The position numbers and the translations under genes were made by a program. The notes under the pieces were generated by a model that searched no databases, was not told the origin of the DNA, and saw only the letters and a program-made list of their open reading frames with translations. Below, in pieces: positions 1 to 9,451 of a DNA stretch of 64,000 bases; within the stretch, counting starts at the first letter, position 1; each line of letters begins with the position of its first letter. The DNA is from CBDAUN01 sp965214615. Its GTDB lineage: Bacteria > Pseudomonadota > Gammaproteobacteria > Arenicellales > JAJDZL01. Location: positions 3,100,001-3,164,000 of the forward strand of contig OZ243952.1 in assembly GCA_965214615.1 (NCBI GenBank), given 5' to 3'.

Positions 1-1
1 A

Positions 2-649
2 AGCGGCATCTATACTTCTGAAGAATTGCCGCGCGGCATGGCACGCATACCGTACGCACTCAAGGGCGACGCCGAACTTGCAAAGCTGATCTGCGACAGC
101 ACTATCGCCGCAGGCGTTCCCTGCCATGCCAGCGAAGACGAGGCGCTTCCGATTCACTATCCGACCATCAATGTCGCCCACTATCTGAATGCTGGGGAAG
201 CCTGGATATCCATGAGCGTCTGTCAGACAGCCCAGGACCATAATTTTCTTGCCGTGGGTCGCGGAGTCGCATCAGCGGTAGCCAAGTCCGGCCATCGCGT
301 CGTTCTGCTTGCGAGCGGAGGAATGAGCCATCGGTTCTGGCCTCTCGATGAACTGGAAAATCATGAAACCTCCGATCCGGAAAACATCATCACAAAGCAA
401 GCCCGGATCGCAGATGAGCAACGACTGCACTGGTGGAAGCAAGGCGATCACAAGTCCGTGATCAACGCAATGGACGAATACCGAAGGCATGCGCCGGAAG
501 GACGGTTCGGACATTATCTGATGATGGCCGGAGCACTCGGCGGCGAAGACTGCCGCGCCGCAGGGCGGATGTTCAGCGACTATGAAAACGCGACCGGAAC
601 CGGTCAGGTGCATGTGTGGTTCGACCGACCCGAATCCGGGTGGCATTGA
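2..649 (+). CDS. Class III extradiol dioxygenase, homoprotocatechuate (3,4-dihydroxyphenylacetate) 2,3-dioxygenase-like, 5' truncated
   Basis: The frame is open from base 2, so the N-terminus lies outside the window; about 215 residues remain of a family usually near 280. The protein resembles the LigB/HpaD group that cleaves catechols meta to the hydroxyls using a single Fe(II). The visible stretch GIYTSEELPRGM aligns with the GVYTSNELP region of E. coli HpaD/HpcB. LLASGGMSHRF matches the LASGSLSHRF motif, whose His is an active-site residue of the family, and the tail GTGQVHVWF matches the family C-terminus. The exact aromatic substrate cannot be read. It is followed after 63 bp by a tripartite tricarboxylate transporter on the same strand, which may import a related acid (inference). 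Confidence 0.85.
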   Translation, partial: SGIYTSEELPRGMARIPYALKGDAELAKLICDSTIAAGVPCHASEDEALPIHYPTINVAHYLNAGEAWISMSVCQTAQDHNFLAVGRGVASAVAKSGHRVVLLASGGMSHRFWPLDELENHETSDPENIITKQARIADEQRLHWWKQGDHKSVINAMDEYRRHAPEGRFGHYLMMAGALGGEDCRAAGRMFSDYENATGTGQVHVWFDRPESGWH

Positions 650-712
650 AACCGTCCCTTTATCAATGTATAAGGAATTTTTGTAATTCAATCTGTAGGA
701 GATAGAGAAGGA

Positions 713-1633
713 ATGAAGAAATATTTATTGATCCTGATTTGCAGCCTGTTTCTGGCTGCGCCTTTCGCACAGGCCGAATATCCGGAACGGCCGGTTACAT
801 TTGTCGTGCCCTGGCCTCCGGGCGATCTTGAAGATGTTCTGACGCGCATGATCGCCGACGAGTTTCAAAGCGCCTACGGCGTCGCAGCCGCAGTCGTCAA
901 CAAGCCTGGCGGCGGCGGCGGTCCGTTTCCTGGCGCAGTCGAAGTTGCCGTCGCACCAGCCGACGGATATACGGTCGGCTCATTCATCATCGCGGTTCCG
1001 ACGATCGGGCCCGAAATCGGCATCGCAGAGCTGTCGCCCAATCCGTTCGATCCGCTCGGCATCTTTCTGACCTATCCCTTTGTCATTGTTGCCGCTGACA
1101 GCGCGCCGTATGACGATATGCACGGACTTGCAGAGCATGCCAAGAGCAATGACGTCGCACTGGGACATTTCGGTGCGCCGCTGATCCCGACCCAGGTGAC
1201 TTTCGCGCTCGCAAGAGAATTGGGATTCAGCTACAGCTCCGACGCCGCGTTCGATGCGCTCGACTGCAATACGCTCGCCTCAGGCGATGTCGACATCATG
1301 AATACCACGCTGCAACTCGTGCTTCCGTGCATGGACAAGATCAAGGTTCTGGCATCCATCGGAAACGAGAGAATCGGCCTGACTCCCGATGTTCCGACTG
1401 TCGCGGAAATCGCTCCGAATCTGAACATCGCCCTGTGGAACGGGCTGTTCGTGCATAAGGACACGCCCCAGGACGCCCGGGACAAGATCATTGCGGTGGC
1501 CGAAAAGGTCGCCCTGTCTGATGCCGCCAAGAAATTGGCCGGCGAGACCGGTGCGCTGATCTACTGGCAGGATGCCGATGCTGCGAACGATCAAATCGCC
1601 AAGGATATCGAGACCCTGCAGGCACTCAACTAG
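713..1633 (+). CDS. Tripartite tricarboxylate transporter substrate-binding protein (TctC/Bug family)
   Basis: This is a periplasmic solute-binding protein of the TctC/Bug family. It captures a carboxylic acid and hands it to the TctA/TctB membrane pair. A clear signal peptide (MKKYLLILICSLFLAAPF with cleavage after AQA) precedes YPERPVTFVVPWPPGD, the typical start of the mature domain, and the GGGGGPFPGA loop follows. At 306 aa the length is slightly short of the usual 310-330. The ATG is preceded by AGGAG about 11 bases upstream. tctB and tctA follow in the same direction, giving a complete TTT operon. The ligand is unknown; the upstream ring-cleavage dioxygenase hints at an aromatic or ring-fission acid. 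Confidence 0.9.
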   Translation: MKKYLLILICSLFLAAPFAQAEYPERPVTFVVPWPPGDLEDVLTRMIADEFQSAYGVAAAVVNKPGGGGGPFPGAVEVAVAPADGYTVGSFIIAVPTIGPEIGIAELSPNPFDPLGIFLTYPFVIVAADSAPYDDMHGLAEHAKSNDVALGHFGAPLIPTQVTFALARELGFSYSSDAAFDALDCNTLASGDVDIMNTTLQLVLPCMDKIKVLASIGNERIGLTPDVPTVAEIAPNLNIALWNGLFVHKDTPQDARDKIIAVAEKVALSDAAKKLAGETGALIYWQDADAANDQIAKDIETLQALN

Positions 1634-1717
1634 ATTGCAGCGTCCGGCAGCAGGCGGCCGCCCATCGGTTGCCTGCTGCCGACGTCATTGCTTTGCCTGG
1701 CTAGGCACACGTCGCGT

Positions 1718-2254
1718 ATGCCCGATTCCCTCCCAAACAGCCTTCAGGAGCACAGCCCGCAACGCGGCGACATCTACTTCGCCGTCCTGTTTTTGGCAAT
1801 CGCTGCGCTGCTTCTGGCGCAAATCGGCACCGAGACCACCTGGGTAAAAGGCACGAAACTGTTTGCCCAGCCGAGATTCTGGCCTGCAATCGGCCTGGGC
1901 GGCATGACCGTTTTCGCATCGCTTTACTTGCTAAGGTCGGCAAGATCGAAGCGGCAGGGCAATGATCTGGGGGAGCTCGTCCTGTGGCTCAAATCATTGG
2001 AATTCGCCTTATGGTTCATGGCCTATGTCCTGATCGTTCCGATTATCGGCTATCTGGCCGGCACCCTGGTGTTTGTCTATAGCCTGTCGCTTCGAACCGG
2101 ATATCGGGAAAAGGGGATTCTGATCATGGCCGGCGTGATTGCTGTCGTGATTGTCGTCATTTTCAAGGGATTCCTGTCGGTACGGATTCCCGGCGGACAC
2201 GTCTACGATTTTCTTCCGGGCGCGATTCGCAATTTCATGATCCTGTACCTTTAG
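1718..2254 (+). CDS. Tripartite tricarboxylate transporter small membrane subunit TctB
   Basis: This small integral membrane subunit belongs to the TctB (DUF1468) family and partners TctA in a TTT importer. About four hydrophobic segments are visible: near residues 20-37, 55-70, 90-120 and 130-150 of the 178-aa form. The ATG at 1718 gives MPDSLPNSLQ. A TTG at 1688 would add ten residues of unconvincing sequence, so the ATG is preferred. The gene sits 84 bp after tctC and 8 bp before tctA. TctB proteins are poorly conserved, so the call rests on size, topology and position between tctC and tctA. Confidence 0.85.
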   Translation: MPDSLPNSLQEHSPQRGDIYFAVLFLAIAALLLAQIGTETTWVKGTKLFAQPRFWPAIGLGGMTVFASLYLLRSARSKRQGNDLGELVLWLKSLEFALWFMAYVLIVPIIGYLAGTLVFVYSLSLRTGYREKGILIMAGVIAVVIVVIFKGFLSVRIPGGHVYDFLPGAIRNFMILYL

Positions 2255-2262
2255 GCGTCTGC

Positions 2263-3741
2263 ATGGAACTGCTGCTGTCATCGGTTGAACTCCTTGTCCG
2301 ATGGGATGTTCTTCTGGCCTTGCTGGCCGGTTCCGTCGGCGGCGTTGTCATCGGAGCCATTCCGGGCGTGGGGCCCGCGGTGGCGATTGCGATTTTGCTG
2401 CCTGCCACTTTCTCCATGGAGCCGATTGTCGGATTGACGATGCTGCTCGGCATTTACGGTTCTTCGATGTACGGCGGCGCCTTGCCGGCGATCCTGCTGA
2501 ACACCCCGGGAACTGCGGTCAATGCGCTGACCACCTATGACGGGCATCCTATCGCCGCCGCCGGCGACCCCCAGCGGGCGCTGTCTCTGGCCTATTCGGC
2601 ATCATTTTTCGGTGGCGTATTCTCGATCGTCTGCCTGATATTTCTTTCTCAGCTGCTGGCTTTGGTCGCACCTCATTTCGGCAGCCGCGAAATTTTCCTG
2701 GCAGCGCTGCTTGGAATCGTTCTCGTGGTGCTGGCGCATCGCGGCCAGGTTCTGGCAGCCGGCATGCTCGCGTGCCTTGGCGTATTCATCAACACGGTGG
2801 GGCTCGAGCCTGTCAGATATACGCGTCGATATACGTTTGATCAGGCATGGCTTGCCTCGGGTATTGACCTAATCGTAGTCGTACTGGGTCTTTTTGCACT
2901 GTCTCAGGCGTTTCTTCTGCTGGTACAGAAAGACGAGCGACCGAAGCCCGTAGAAGTCAAAGGGAGTCTTTTTGACGGGCTCAGAGAAGTGTTCCGGTTC
3001 AAAAGGGTTGCGACTGTTTCGTCATCATTTGGCGTCATCATGGGCATGATTCCGGGTGTCGGCGAGTTTACCGCGCAGTTTTTCTCATACACCTATGCGC
3101 AAAAGACGTCGAAAAATCCGGGACTGTTCGGCCGCGGGGCGCCCGACGGCCTGGTCGCATCAGAGGCTGCAAACAACGCAGTTCCGGGCGCGGCGATGAT
3201 TCCGCTGCTCGCCCTGGGGATTCCGGGCGAGGCATTGACAGCGATGATGCTGTCGGTGTTCTACGTTCACAATGTGATACCGGGGCCGCAATTGTTTGCA
3301 AATTCAATGGATTTTGTACTGGCCCTGTATCTTGCTCTCTTTGTGCTGAACATCATCGTTCTCGGGTTCCTGATTTTCTCTACCCGCAGCCTGCTGAAGG
3401 TGATTTGCATCCCGACCCGATTCCTAGGCACCGTCATTCTTGCGCTTGGTTTTGTCGGCGTGTATTCATTGAGAAACTCAATGACCGACTGCGCCGTAGC
3501 TGCCGGATTCGGGGTATTCGGTCTCATCTTGAAACGCTTAAAGCTTCCTGTCGTGCCGATAATTCTCGGCATGGTTCTCGGAGGGATCATGGAAATCAAG
3601 CTGCGCTCGGCGATGGCGCGGATCAAGACTCCGCTGGATTTTATCGACCGTCCGATTGCGGCGATCATATTTGGAATTATTGTGCTCGTCATCGCCTTAC
3701 ACATTCACACTGCGATCAAGAATCGGGCGAAGCCATCGTAA
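2263..3741 (+). CDS. Tripartite tricarboxylate transporter large permease TctA
   Basis: This 492-aa polytopic permease of the TctA family forms the translocation channel of the TTT importer and is driven by an ion gradient. The N-terminal block GSVGGVVIGAIPGVGPAVAI and the following GIYGSSMYGGALPAILLNTP are family hallmarks. A second, related glycine/proline-rich motif (GVIMGMIPGVGEFTAQ, then PGAAMIPLLALGIPG) appears near residue 260-320, reflecting the internal duplication of the family. About twelve hydrophobic helices are visible and the length is normal. It starts 8 bp after tctB, so translation is probably coupled. Confidence 0.95.
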   Translation: MELLLSSVELLVRWDVLLALLAGSVGGVVIGAIPGVGPAVAIAILLPATFSMEPIVGLTMLLGIYGSSMYGGALPAILLNTPGTAVNALTTYDGHPIAAAGDPQRALSLAYSASFFGGVFSIVCLIFLSQLLALVAPHFGSREIFLAALLGIVLVVLAHRGQVLAAGMLACLGVFINTVGLEPVRYTRRYTFDQAWLASGIDLIVVVLGLFALSQAFLLLVQKDERPKPVEVKGSLFDGLREVFRFKRVATVSSSFGVIMGMIPGVGEFTAQFFSYTYAQKTSKNPGLFGRGAPDGLVASEAANNAVPGAAMIPLLALGIPGEALTAMMLSVFYVHNVIPGPQLFANSMDFVLALYLALFVLNIIVLGFLIFSTRSLLKVICIPTRFLGTVILALGFVGVYSLRNSMTDCAVAAGFGVFGLILKRLKLPVVPIILGMVLGGIMEIKLRSAMARIKTPLDFIDRPIAAIIFGIIVLVIALHIHTAIKNRAKPS

Positions 3742-4107
3742 GGGTCACCTAATATTCAGAATGGAGTCACCGCTTCGCGCCGATACCAATCTGAATATGA
3801 GCAGCAATGATCTGCATCAATCGGTGAGAGGCATTCTTGAACTCATTCGGTCAACTGATGCCTAATATGATGTCGCGATACAGACGGAAAGTCGCCGCGC
3901 CTTGTTCAATGCATATGCGGCCAAGTCAGTTGGCTGCGCAGCGGCAGTGGTAAAATGATTCCGTCAGCGCTTAGAGATCCGAATTCGGAGCCTTCGGCAG
4001 ACAGTTTCGCTCGACGCCGAATTCCGCATGCCGCAAGTGCCGCACGCAAAGCCGGTCGCCGATTGCGCCCGTGCAAATAAACTCCATGTGCCAGGCGCAC
4101 ACCCAAT
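3742..4107. other. Intergenic region between tctA and the copper ATPase gene
   Basis: This stretch of 366 bp holds no convincing gene. A 9-bp inverted repeat (ATATTCAGA at 3752-3760, TCTGAATAT at 3790-3798) follows the tctA stop. It could be an operator or weak stem-loop but has no T-tract. The promoter of the copper ATPase must lie here. I looked for a CueR-type dyad and did not find a convincing one. Confidence 0.5.
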
Positions 4108-6423
4108 ATGGAAGGCATGACAAGTCAAATTCAAGACACGCTGCAAGACCCGGTATGCGGCATGACTGTCGCCGTCGATACGCCGCATCAGTTTTCCCAC
4201 CAAGGAGCAACATACCGTTTCTGCTGCGCCCGATGCCTGAACAAGTTCCGCTCAGACCCGGACAAATACCTTAATCCGTGCGCACAGCCGCAAATCCCGC
4301 AATCGGCTTCGGCCGAATACACCTGCCCGATGCATCCGCAAGTCATTCAAATCGGACCCGGCGCCTGCCCCGATTGCGGAATGGCTCTGGAGCCGATGGA
4401 TATTTCGGCTGACGACGAAGGCGCCCGGCTCGAATCCGAAGATTTCACCCGCCGGCTCATCGTCGCAGCAGCCCTGGGGATTCCAGTCCTGATTCTGGCA
4501 ATGGCGCCGCATGCCGGCTTCCCGCTCGACCGCTACATCTCCGGCAATCTGGCACAGTGGGCGCAGCTTGCGCTATCAACGCCGGTGGTGCTGTGGTGCG
4601 CCCTGCCGTTTCTTCAAAGAGGCTGGAACTCGGTCAGGTCCCGCGCGCTGAATATGTTCACCCTGATCGCGATCGGCACCGCGACCGCCTATCTGTTCAG
4701 CCTTGCCGCGGTGATCGCTCCGCAGCTTTTTCCAATCGACGTACGCGATACCCAGGGCCGGGCCGATGTCTACTTTGAAGCCGCCGTAGCCATCATCATG
4801 CTCGTACTGGCCGGCCAGCTGATGGAACTCAAGGGACGCCAGGGCACAGGCGAAGCGATACGGGCGCTGGCCAGGCTGATGCCGGATACAGTGATCCGGA
4901 TTGACGGCTCCGATGAGTATCAGGCGCCAATTTCGCAGATTCGTCTCGGCGACCGGTTCAGGGTTCGCCCAGGCGATAGCATTCCTTTGGACGGAACGGT
5001 GGAATCCGGAAGCGCCAGCGTCGACGAATCGCTGCTCAGCGGCGAAGCCGTACCGGTCCATAAGGCCGAAGGCGATCCGATTAGCGCCGGTACGCGCCTA
5101 GTGAACGGAGCCATCATTGCAATAGTCGAACGCCTGCACTCGGATACTCAGCTTGCGCACATCCTGTCCATGGTGGCTCAAGCCCAGAGGAGCCGCGCCC
5201 CGGTTCAGCGCCTTGCCGACAAGGCGGCCGCAATTTTCGTTCCCGCAGTAGTCGCGATCGCCGTCATTTCATTCATCGCCTGGATTGCCTTCGGAGCGTC
5301 CCTATCCCACGCCGTTACGGCATTTGTATCGGTTTTGATTATTGCCTGCCCGTGTGCGCTCGGGCTCGCGACGCCGCTTTCGATCGTCACTGCCGTCGGC
5401 CGCGGCGCCCAGGCCGGCGTACTCGTGAAAGATGCTGTTTCATTGGAAGTGCTCGGCAAAGCCGACACGCTCATTGTTGACAAGACCGGAACCCTGACCG
5501 AAGGTGCGCCCGTAGTGACAGACATCGACGAACAGCGGATCGATTCCCCTTATTCACTGGCGGCGATGGCCGCAGCGGTCGAGCGCGGCAGCGAGCATCC
5601 GCTCGCCCAGGCTGTCACCGAGTATGCCGAAGCATTCGAACACGAGATACCCGAAGCGACTGAATTTGAAATGACTGCCGGCAAAGGTGTGTGCGCCCTG
5701 GTCGCAAATCACAGGGTGGTGATCGGAACAAGGGACTATCTGGCCTCGATCGGGGTGCAGGTTTCAGTGTCCGATGCTGACGTCGAATCGTTTCGCAGCG
5801 AAGGCAAGTCCGTCATATTTGTCGCAGTCGGCAGCCAATACGCCGGATTGATTGCTGCTGCGGACCCGATCAAGGAAAACGCCCGCCAATGCGTGCGAGA
5901 AATCCGAAATCTGGGGATGCGGATACTGATCGCATCGGGCGATGCCGAAACCACGACGCGCCACGTCGCAGATCAAGTCGGCATTGCCGAATCGCATGCG
6001 AATGCCTCGCCCCAGCAAAAGGCGGAAATAGCAGCCACACTGCAGGATGCAGGACACATCGTCGCGATGGCGGGCGACGGCATCAACGACGCCCCGGCCC
6101 TTGCCCAGGCCGACGTAGGCATTGCAATGGGCACAGGCGCCGCTGTCGCCCTGGAATGCGCTGAAGCAACCGTGCTGCACGGAGACCTTAAGGCAATCGT
6201 GCGGGCACGGCTTCTTTCCCGGGCGACGATACGCAACATCCGGCAGAATCTTTTTTTCGCTTTCATCTACAACATCGCCGGCGTGGCAATTGCCGCAGGC
6301 ATCCTGTATCCGTCATTCGGCTTGCTTCTGTCACCGGTCGTGGCCGCCGCCGCAATGAGCATTTCGTCGGTTTCCGTGATCGCAAACGCCCTGCGGCTCA
6401 AGCGTGCAAGCCTGACCATCTGA
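4108..6423 (+). CDS. copA: Copper-exporting P-type ATPase (P1B-1) with N-terminal YHS and heavy-metal-binding domains
   Basis: This 771-aa ATPase exports Cu+ (or Ag+) across the inner membrane. Residues about 12-52 form a YHS domain (DPVCGMTV...FCCARCLNKF). Residues about 68-95 form a second metal-binding module (YTCPMHPQV...PGACPDCGMAL) in place of the usual CXXC ferredoxin-like domains. The core follows: eight membrane helices, the SGEAVP loop, CPC in the sixth helix (IIACPCALGLATP), phosphorylation motif DKTGTLTEG, SEHPLA in the nucleotide domain, and GDGINDAP. NLFFAFIYN and MSISS in the last two helices match the Cu+ (P1B-1) signature. A second ATG lies three codons downstream. It converges on ubiB with only 5 bp between. 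Confidence 0.95.
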   Translation: MEGMTSQIQDTLQDPVCGMTVAVDTPHQFSHQGATYRFCCARCLNKFRSDPDKYLNPCAQPQIPQSASAEYTCPMHPQVIQIGPGACPDCGMALEPMDISADDEGARLESEDFTRRLIVAAALGIPVLILAMAPHAGFPLDRYISGNLAQWAQLALSTPVVLWCALPFLQRGWNSVRSRALNMFTLIAIGTATAYLFSLAAVIAPQLFPIDVRDTQGRADVYFEAAVAIIMLVLAGQLMELKGRQGTGEAIRALARLMPDTVIRIDGSDEYQAPISQIRLGDRFRVRPGDSIPLDGTVESGSASVDESLLSGEAVPVHKAEGDPISAGTRLVNGAIIAIVERLHSDTQLAHILSMVAQAQRSRAPVQRLADKAAAIFVPAVVAIAVISFIAWIAFGASLSHAVTAFVSVLIIACPCALGLATPLSIVTAVGRGAQAGVLVKDAVSLEVLGKADTLIVDKTGTLTEGAPVVTDIDEQRIDSPYSLAAMAAAVERGSEHPLAQAVTEYAEAFEHEIPEATEFEMTAGKGVCALVANHRVVIGTRDYLASIGVQVSVSDADVESFRSEGKSVIFVAVGSQYAGLIAAADPIKENARQCVREIRNLGMRILIASGDAETTTRHVADQVGIAESHANASPQQKAEIAATLQDAGHIVAMAGDGINDAPALAQADVGIAMGTGAAVALECAEATVLHGDLKAIVRARLLSRATIRNIRQNLFFAFIYNIAGVAIAAGILYPSFGLLLSPVVAAAAMSISSVSVIANALRLKRASLTI

Positions 6424-6428
6424 TCCGG

Positions 6429-8066
6429 TCAGTGTGAAGCGGCAACTCGCGGATAGGCTGCGACAAGGCATCCTGCCGCAATGACCAGGCACGAAAAAAC
6501 CCCGAAGTCGAATCCGCCGAGGCCCCAGAATGCAATTCCCAAAGTTCCTGCAATCAAGCCGGCGACGCCGAAAAAAATGCGCCGATAGAGCATTTCGATC
6601 TTTCCGAAAGAAAGTTCCTGATCGCCCGAAAATCGCCGGCCCGACTGGCGCTTGTGCAAATTGACAGCCAGTTCGTGAATTACACGCGGCATCTCGTGGG
6701 CGTGGGCATACCAGTAAGGCAGTTCCTTTCGCATGCGCTGACGGACTCCTTGCACGCTGTAACGTTCGCTGGCCCAGCGCTCTACGTGCGGACGAAGATT
6801 CTGACTGAGCTTCAAATCCGGACAGATCGCGCGCACCTCGCCCTCAATGCTGCCAATCGTGTGCTGAAGTACAAGCAGCTGCGGCTGAATCCGAATTTCG
6901 AACTCGTTCATAATCCGGAACAGGCGTCCAAGGACCCAACCGACCGGGATTTCCTCGATCGACTTATCGAAAATCGGTTCGCTTACAGCGCGTATGCGAA
7001 CTTCCAGCGCTTCGGGCGAAGCATATTCCGGAGCCCATCCTGAACTCAGCGCCGCCTGGGCGACCGCACGGTAGTCCCTGCGTGTCAGTCCGGTTAGAAT
7101 TTCCGCCAGCAGTTCCCGGTCTGCGTCGGTAATCGTACCCATGATTCCAAAATCCACAACGCGGTACTGCCCTTGCGCCCCGATGAAGATATTGCCCGGA
7201 TGAAAATCGCCATGGAAATAGCCATCCCGGAACACCTGCTTGCAAAAAAGCTCGACAATCGTCTCTGCCAGCTGCCTTAAATCGACTCCGTTGTCGCGCA
7301 ACGCTTCGATGTCCGAAAAGCGAATGCCCTCGATGCGTTCCATGACGAGCACCCGGGTCGAAGTGTAGTCCCAGTAGATTTTCGGCACATAGATTGTTTC
7401 GTCGTCTTCGAAATTCGCGCGAAACCGGCTGCCATTCGCCGCTTCAATCACCAGATCGAGACTGTCGTTCAAAGCCCGCTCTCCAGATCTGACAAGTTCC
7501 TTGGCGCGAAACAGTTTCGCCTCAGGCCAAAACCGAGTGACAATGCCTGCGAGCATGTACATCAGGTTGATGTCGCGACGCACTTCATTTTCCACATTCG
7601 GGCGCAGCACCTTGACCACCACTTTCTGTCCTCCGACCAGCTGCGCTTCATGAACCTGGGCGACCGAAGCCGAAGCCACCGCCACTGTGTCGAAGTGGCT
7701 GAACACCGAATCCATCGGCTGCTTCAGCGACTTTTGGACAATTTCCCGGGCCTGCTCTCCGGAGAACGGCGCCACCTGATCCTGCAGGCGCTGCAATTCG
7801 CGAATATAGTCTTCGGGAAGGAAATCCGAGCGCATGGACAAAAGCTGGCCGAACTTGACGAAAATAGGTCCAAGGGCCTGCAACGCTTCGCGCAGCCGCT
7901 CGCCGCGCGACATTTGCGCTATTGCCGGCGTCGGTCCAGGCAGCAGACCGAAAAGGCGTTTGGCCCACCGCTGATAAGGCAGCGGATCAAGCAGTTCGTC
8001 CATTCCGTAGCGCCGAAGAATCCTCAGAATCTCCCAGAAGCGCCTGAGCAGCAGAACCGGCTTCAT
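6429..8066 (-). CDS. ubiB: Ubiquinone biosynthesis protein UbiB (atypical protein-kinase-like)
   Basis: UbiB is an ABC1/ADCK-family atypical kinase-like ATPase needed for ubiquinone biosynthesis at the inner membrane. The 545-aa length is typical. The diagnostic KxGQ-type motif is visible as FVKFGQLLSMRSDFLP. The Ala-rich nucleotide loop is SVAQVHEA, the invariant Lys lies in VVVKVLRP, and the catalytic-loop equivalents are FHGDFHPGNIF and VVDFGIMG. Two hydrophobic C-terminal helices (IFFGVAGLIAGTLGIAFWGL and the following segment) anchor it in the membrane. Its ATG overlaps the ubiJ stop (ATGA), indicating translational coupling in the ubiE-ubiJ-ubiB order known from Gammaproteobacteria. Confidence 0.95.
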   Translation of the reverse strand: MKPVLLLRRFWEILRILRRYGMDELLDPLPYQRWAKRLFGLLPGPTPAIAQMSRGERLREALQALGPIFVKFGQLLSMRSDFLPEDYIRELQRLQDQVAPFSGEQAREIVQKSLKQPMDSVFSHFDTVAVASASVAQVHEAQLVGGQKVVVKVLRPNVENEVRRDINLMYMLAGIVTRFWPEAKLFRAKELVRSGERALNDSLDLVIEAANGSRFRANFEDDETIYVPKIYWDYTSTRVLVMERIEGIRFSDIEALRDNGVDLRQLAETIVELFCKQVFRDGYFHGDFHPGNIFIGAQGQYRVVDFGIMGTITDADRELLAEILTGLTRRDYRAVAQAALSSGWAPEYASPEALEVRIRAVSEPIFDKSIEEIPVGWVLGRLFRIMNEFEIRIQPQLLVLQHTIGSIEGEVRAICPDLKLSQNLRPHVERWASERYSVQGVRQRMRKELPYWYAHAHEMPRVIHELAVNLHKRQSGRRFSGDQELSFGKIEMLYRRIFFGVAGLIAGTLGIAFWGLGGFDFGVFSCLVIAAGCLVAAYPRVAASH

Positions 8067-8683
8067 CGCCCCGCTCCGCCTAGGCGCTCAATGCGAAGCT
8101 CGAGCCTGTCGACATCCGCAACGACCGTGTCTACATCATCCAGAAACTGCTCGACCCGGTTGCGCTGCGGTAAATATGCAAGCTTGTGCGTCATGATCTC
8201 GCTGATTCTATCTTTCGCATCGCCCTTCCGGGCATTGGCCTTTGCCCGACGTACCGCAGAGCAGATGGTACGCGCGGGAATATCGCCTAAACGCCGCGCT
8301 AGAACCTCTTCGTAATCGATGTCGGCAGTGCGGCAGACTCGATAGATCTGCTGCGCCAGCCTTAGATTCCCCGTCACCTCGATGCCGTCAAAATCGATCG
8401 ATTCTCCCGACTGGCGCAAAGGCAGAGTGGCAAATGACGCCAAGGTTCCCCGAATGAGAATATCCGGCTCTGATTCCGATTCGAGTACAAGAGCGATACC
8501 TGCGGGCGAAAACAGGGCTTCGATTGAAACCCCCGCATCGCTTATTTCCAGGCGAAGGCTCTTGCCGCTGAGCGCGGACATCGAATTTCGCAGCTCCCCG
8601 TCAGTTTCAAGGAGCGAATTGACTGCACGCTGCAAAGCCTCGGCCACCGCGTAGCACGCCGCCTGAACGATCGGCTTCAGCAC
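8063..8683 (-). CDS. ubiJ: Ubiquinone biosynthesis accessory factor UbiJ (SCP2 domain)
   Basis: UbiJ is an SCP2-like lipid-binding protein that helps the Ubi enzymes handle hydrophobic ubiquinone intermediates. The 206-aa protein has an SCP2-type N-terminal half (EISDAGVSIEALFSPAG..., DILIRGTLASFATLPL). The C-terminal part ends in a predicted helical or coiled region (NRVEQFLDDVDTVVADVDRL). The call is supported mainly by its position between ubiE and ubiB and by its size, because sequence identity in this family is low. The start is a GTG at 8683, 15 bp after the ubiE stop. Confidence 0.88.
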   Translation of the reverse strand: MLKPIVQAACYAVAEALQRAVNSLLETDGELRNSMSALSGKSLRLEISDAGVSIEALFSPAGIALVLESESEPDILIRGTLASFATLPLRQSGESIDFDGIEVTGNLRLAQQIYRVCRTADIDYEEVLARRLGDIPARTICSAVRRAKANARKGDAKDRISEIMTHKLAYLPQRNRVEQFLDDVDTVVADVDRLELRIERLGGAGR

Positions 8684-8698
8684 GATTGAAGTCCCGCG

Positions 8699-9451
8699 CT
8701 AGATCTTGCGCCCGACATGAAGAGCGACAATTCCGCCTGAAAGGTTGAAATACTCAACCCGCTCGAATCCTGCGTTCGCCATCATGTCCGCCAAAGTTTC
8801 CTGATCGGGATGCTTGCGAATCGATTCGACCAGATACTGGTAGCTTTCGCGGTCACGTGTGACGATCTGACCCAATGCGGGGATGATATTGAACGAATAC
8901 GCATCGTACAGATTGTTGAGAAAGGAATACGCAGGCTTGGAAAACTCAAGAATCAGCAGCCGTCCGCCAGGCCGGGCCACTCGAAACATGGATGCAAGCG
9001 CCTTGTCAATGCGCGTCACGTTGCGAAGGCCGAATGACACGACAACCGTATCGAAGCTGTCCTCGGCAAATGCCAGCTGCTCGGCATCCGTCTGCACGCA
9101 TGCTGCTTCGCCGAGGAACCCGTGGTCAATCAGACGGTCCTGGCCGATGCGCAGCATCGACGCGTTGATGTCGGTCAGCAGAATCATCCCCTCGGGACCA
9201 ATTTTCCTAGCCAGCGCGAGCGCGATATCACCGGTTCCGCCCGCCACATCGAGCACTCTGCTGTCCCTTCGCACGCCGCTATGCGCCAGCGCTATGCGCT
9301 TCCACACCCGATGAAGTCCGAGCGACATCAGGTCGTTCATCACGTCATAGCGCCGGGCGACCGAATCGAAAACACCGTCGACCAGATGCTGCTTTTCGCT
9401 CTCGGCAACCTCGCGATAGCCGAAATTAGCTGTATGGCCCCTATTGCTCAA
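8699..9451 (-). CDS. ubiE: Ubiquinone/menaquinone biosynthesis C-methyltransferase UbiE
   Basis: This SAM-dependent methyltransferase methylates the benzoquinol (or demethylmenaquinol) ring. The 250-aa protein shows the family blocks FDSVARRYDVMNDLMSLGLH, the SAM loop VLDVAGGTGDIALALA, FGLRNVTR and LEFSKP. The start is TTG at 9451, overlapping the stop of the DUF971 gene in a TTGA arrangement. No in-frame ATG exists before the VMNDLM block, and the TTG start gives the N-terminal length expected from E. coli UbiE. It heads the ubiE-ubiJ-ubiB cluster. Confidence 0.96.
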   Translation of the reverse strand: MSNRGHTANFGYREVAESEKQHLVDGVFDSVARRYDVMNDLMSLGLHRVWKRIALAHSGVRRDSRVLDVAGGTGDIALALARKIGPEGMILLTDINASMLRIGQDRLIDHGFLGEAACVQTDAEQLAFAEDSFDTVVVSFGLRNVTRIDKALASMFRVARPGGRLLILEFSKPAYSFLNNLYDAYSFNIIPALGQIVTRDRESYQYLVESIRKHPDQETLADMMANAGFERVEYFNLSGGIVALHVGRKI

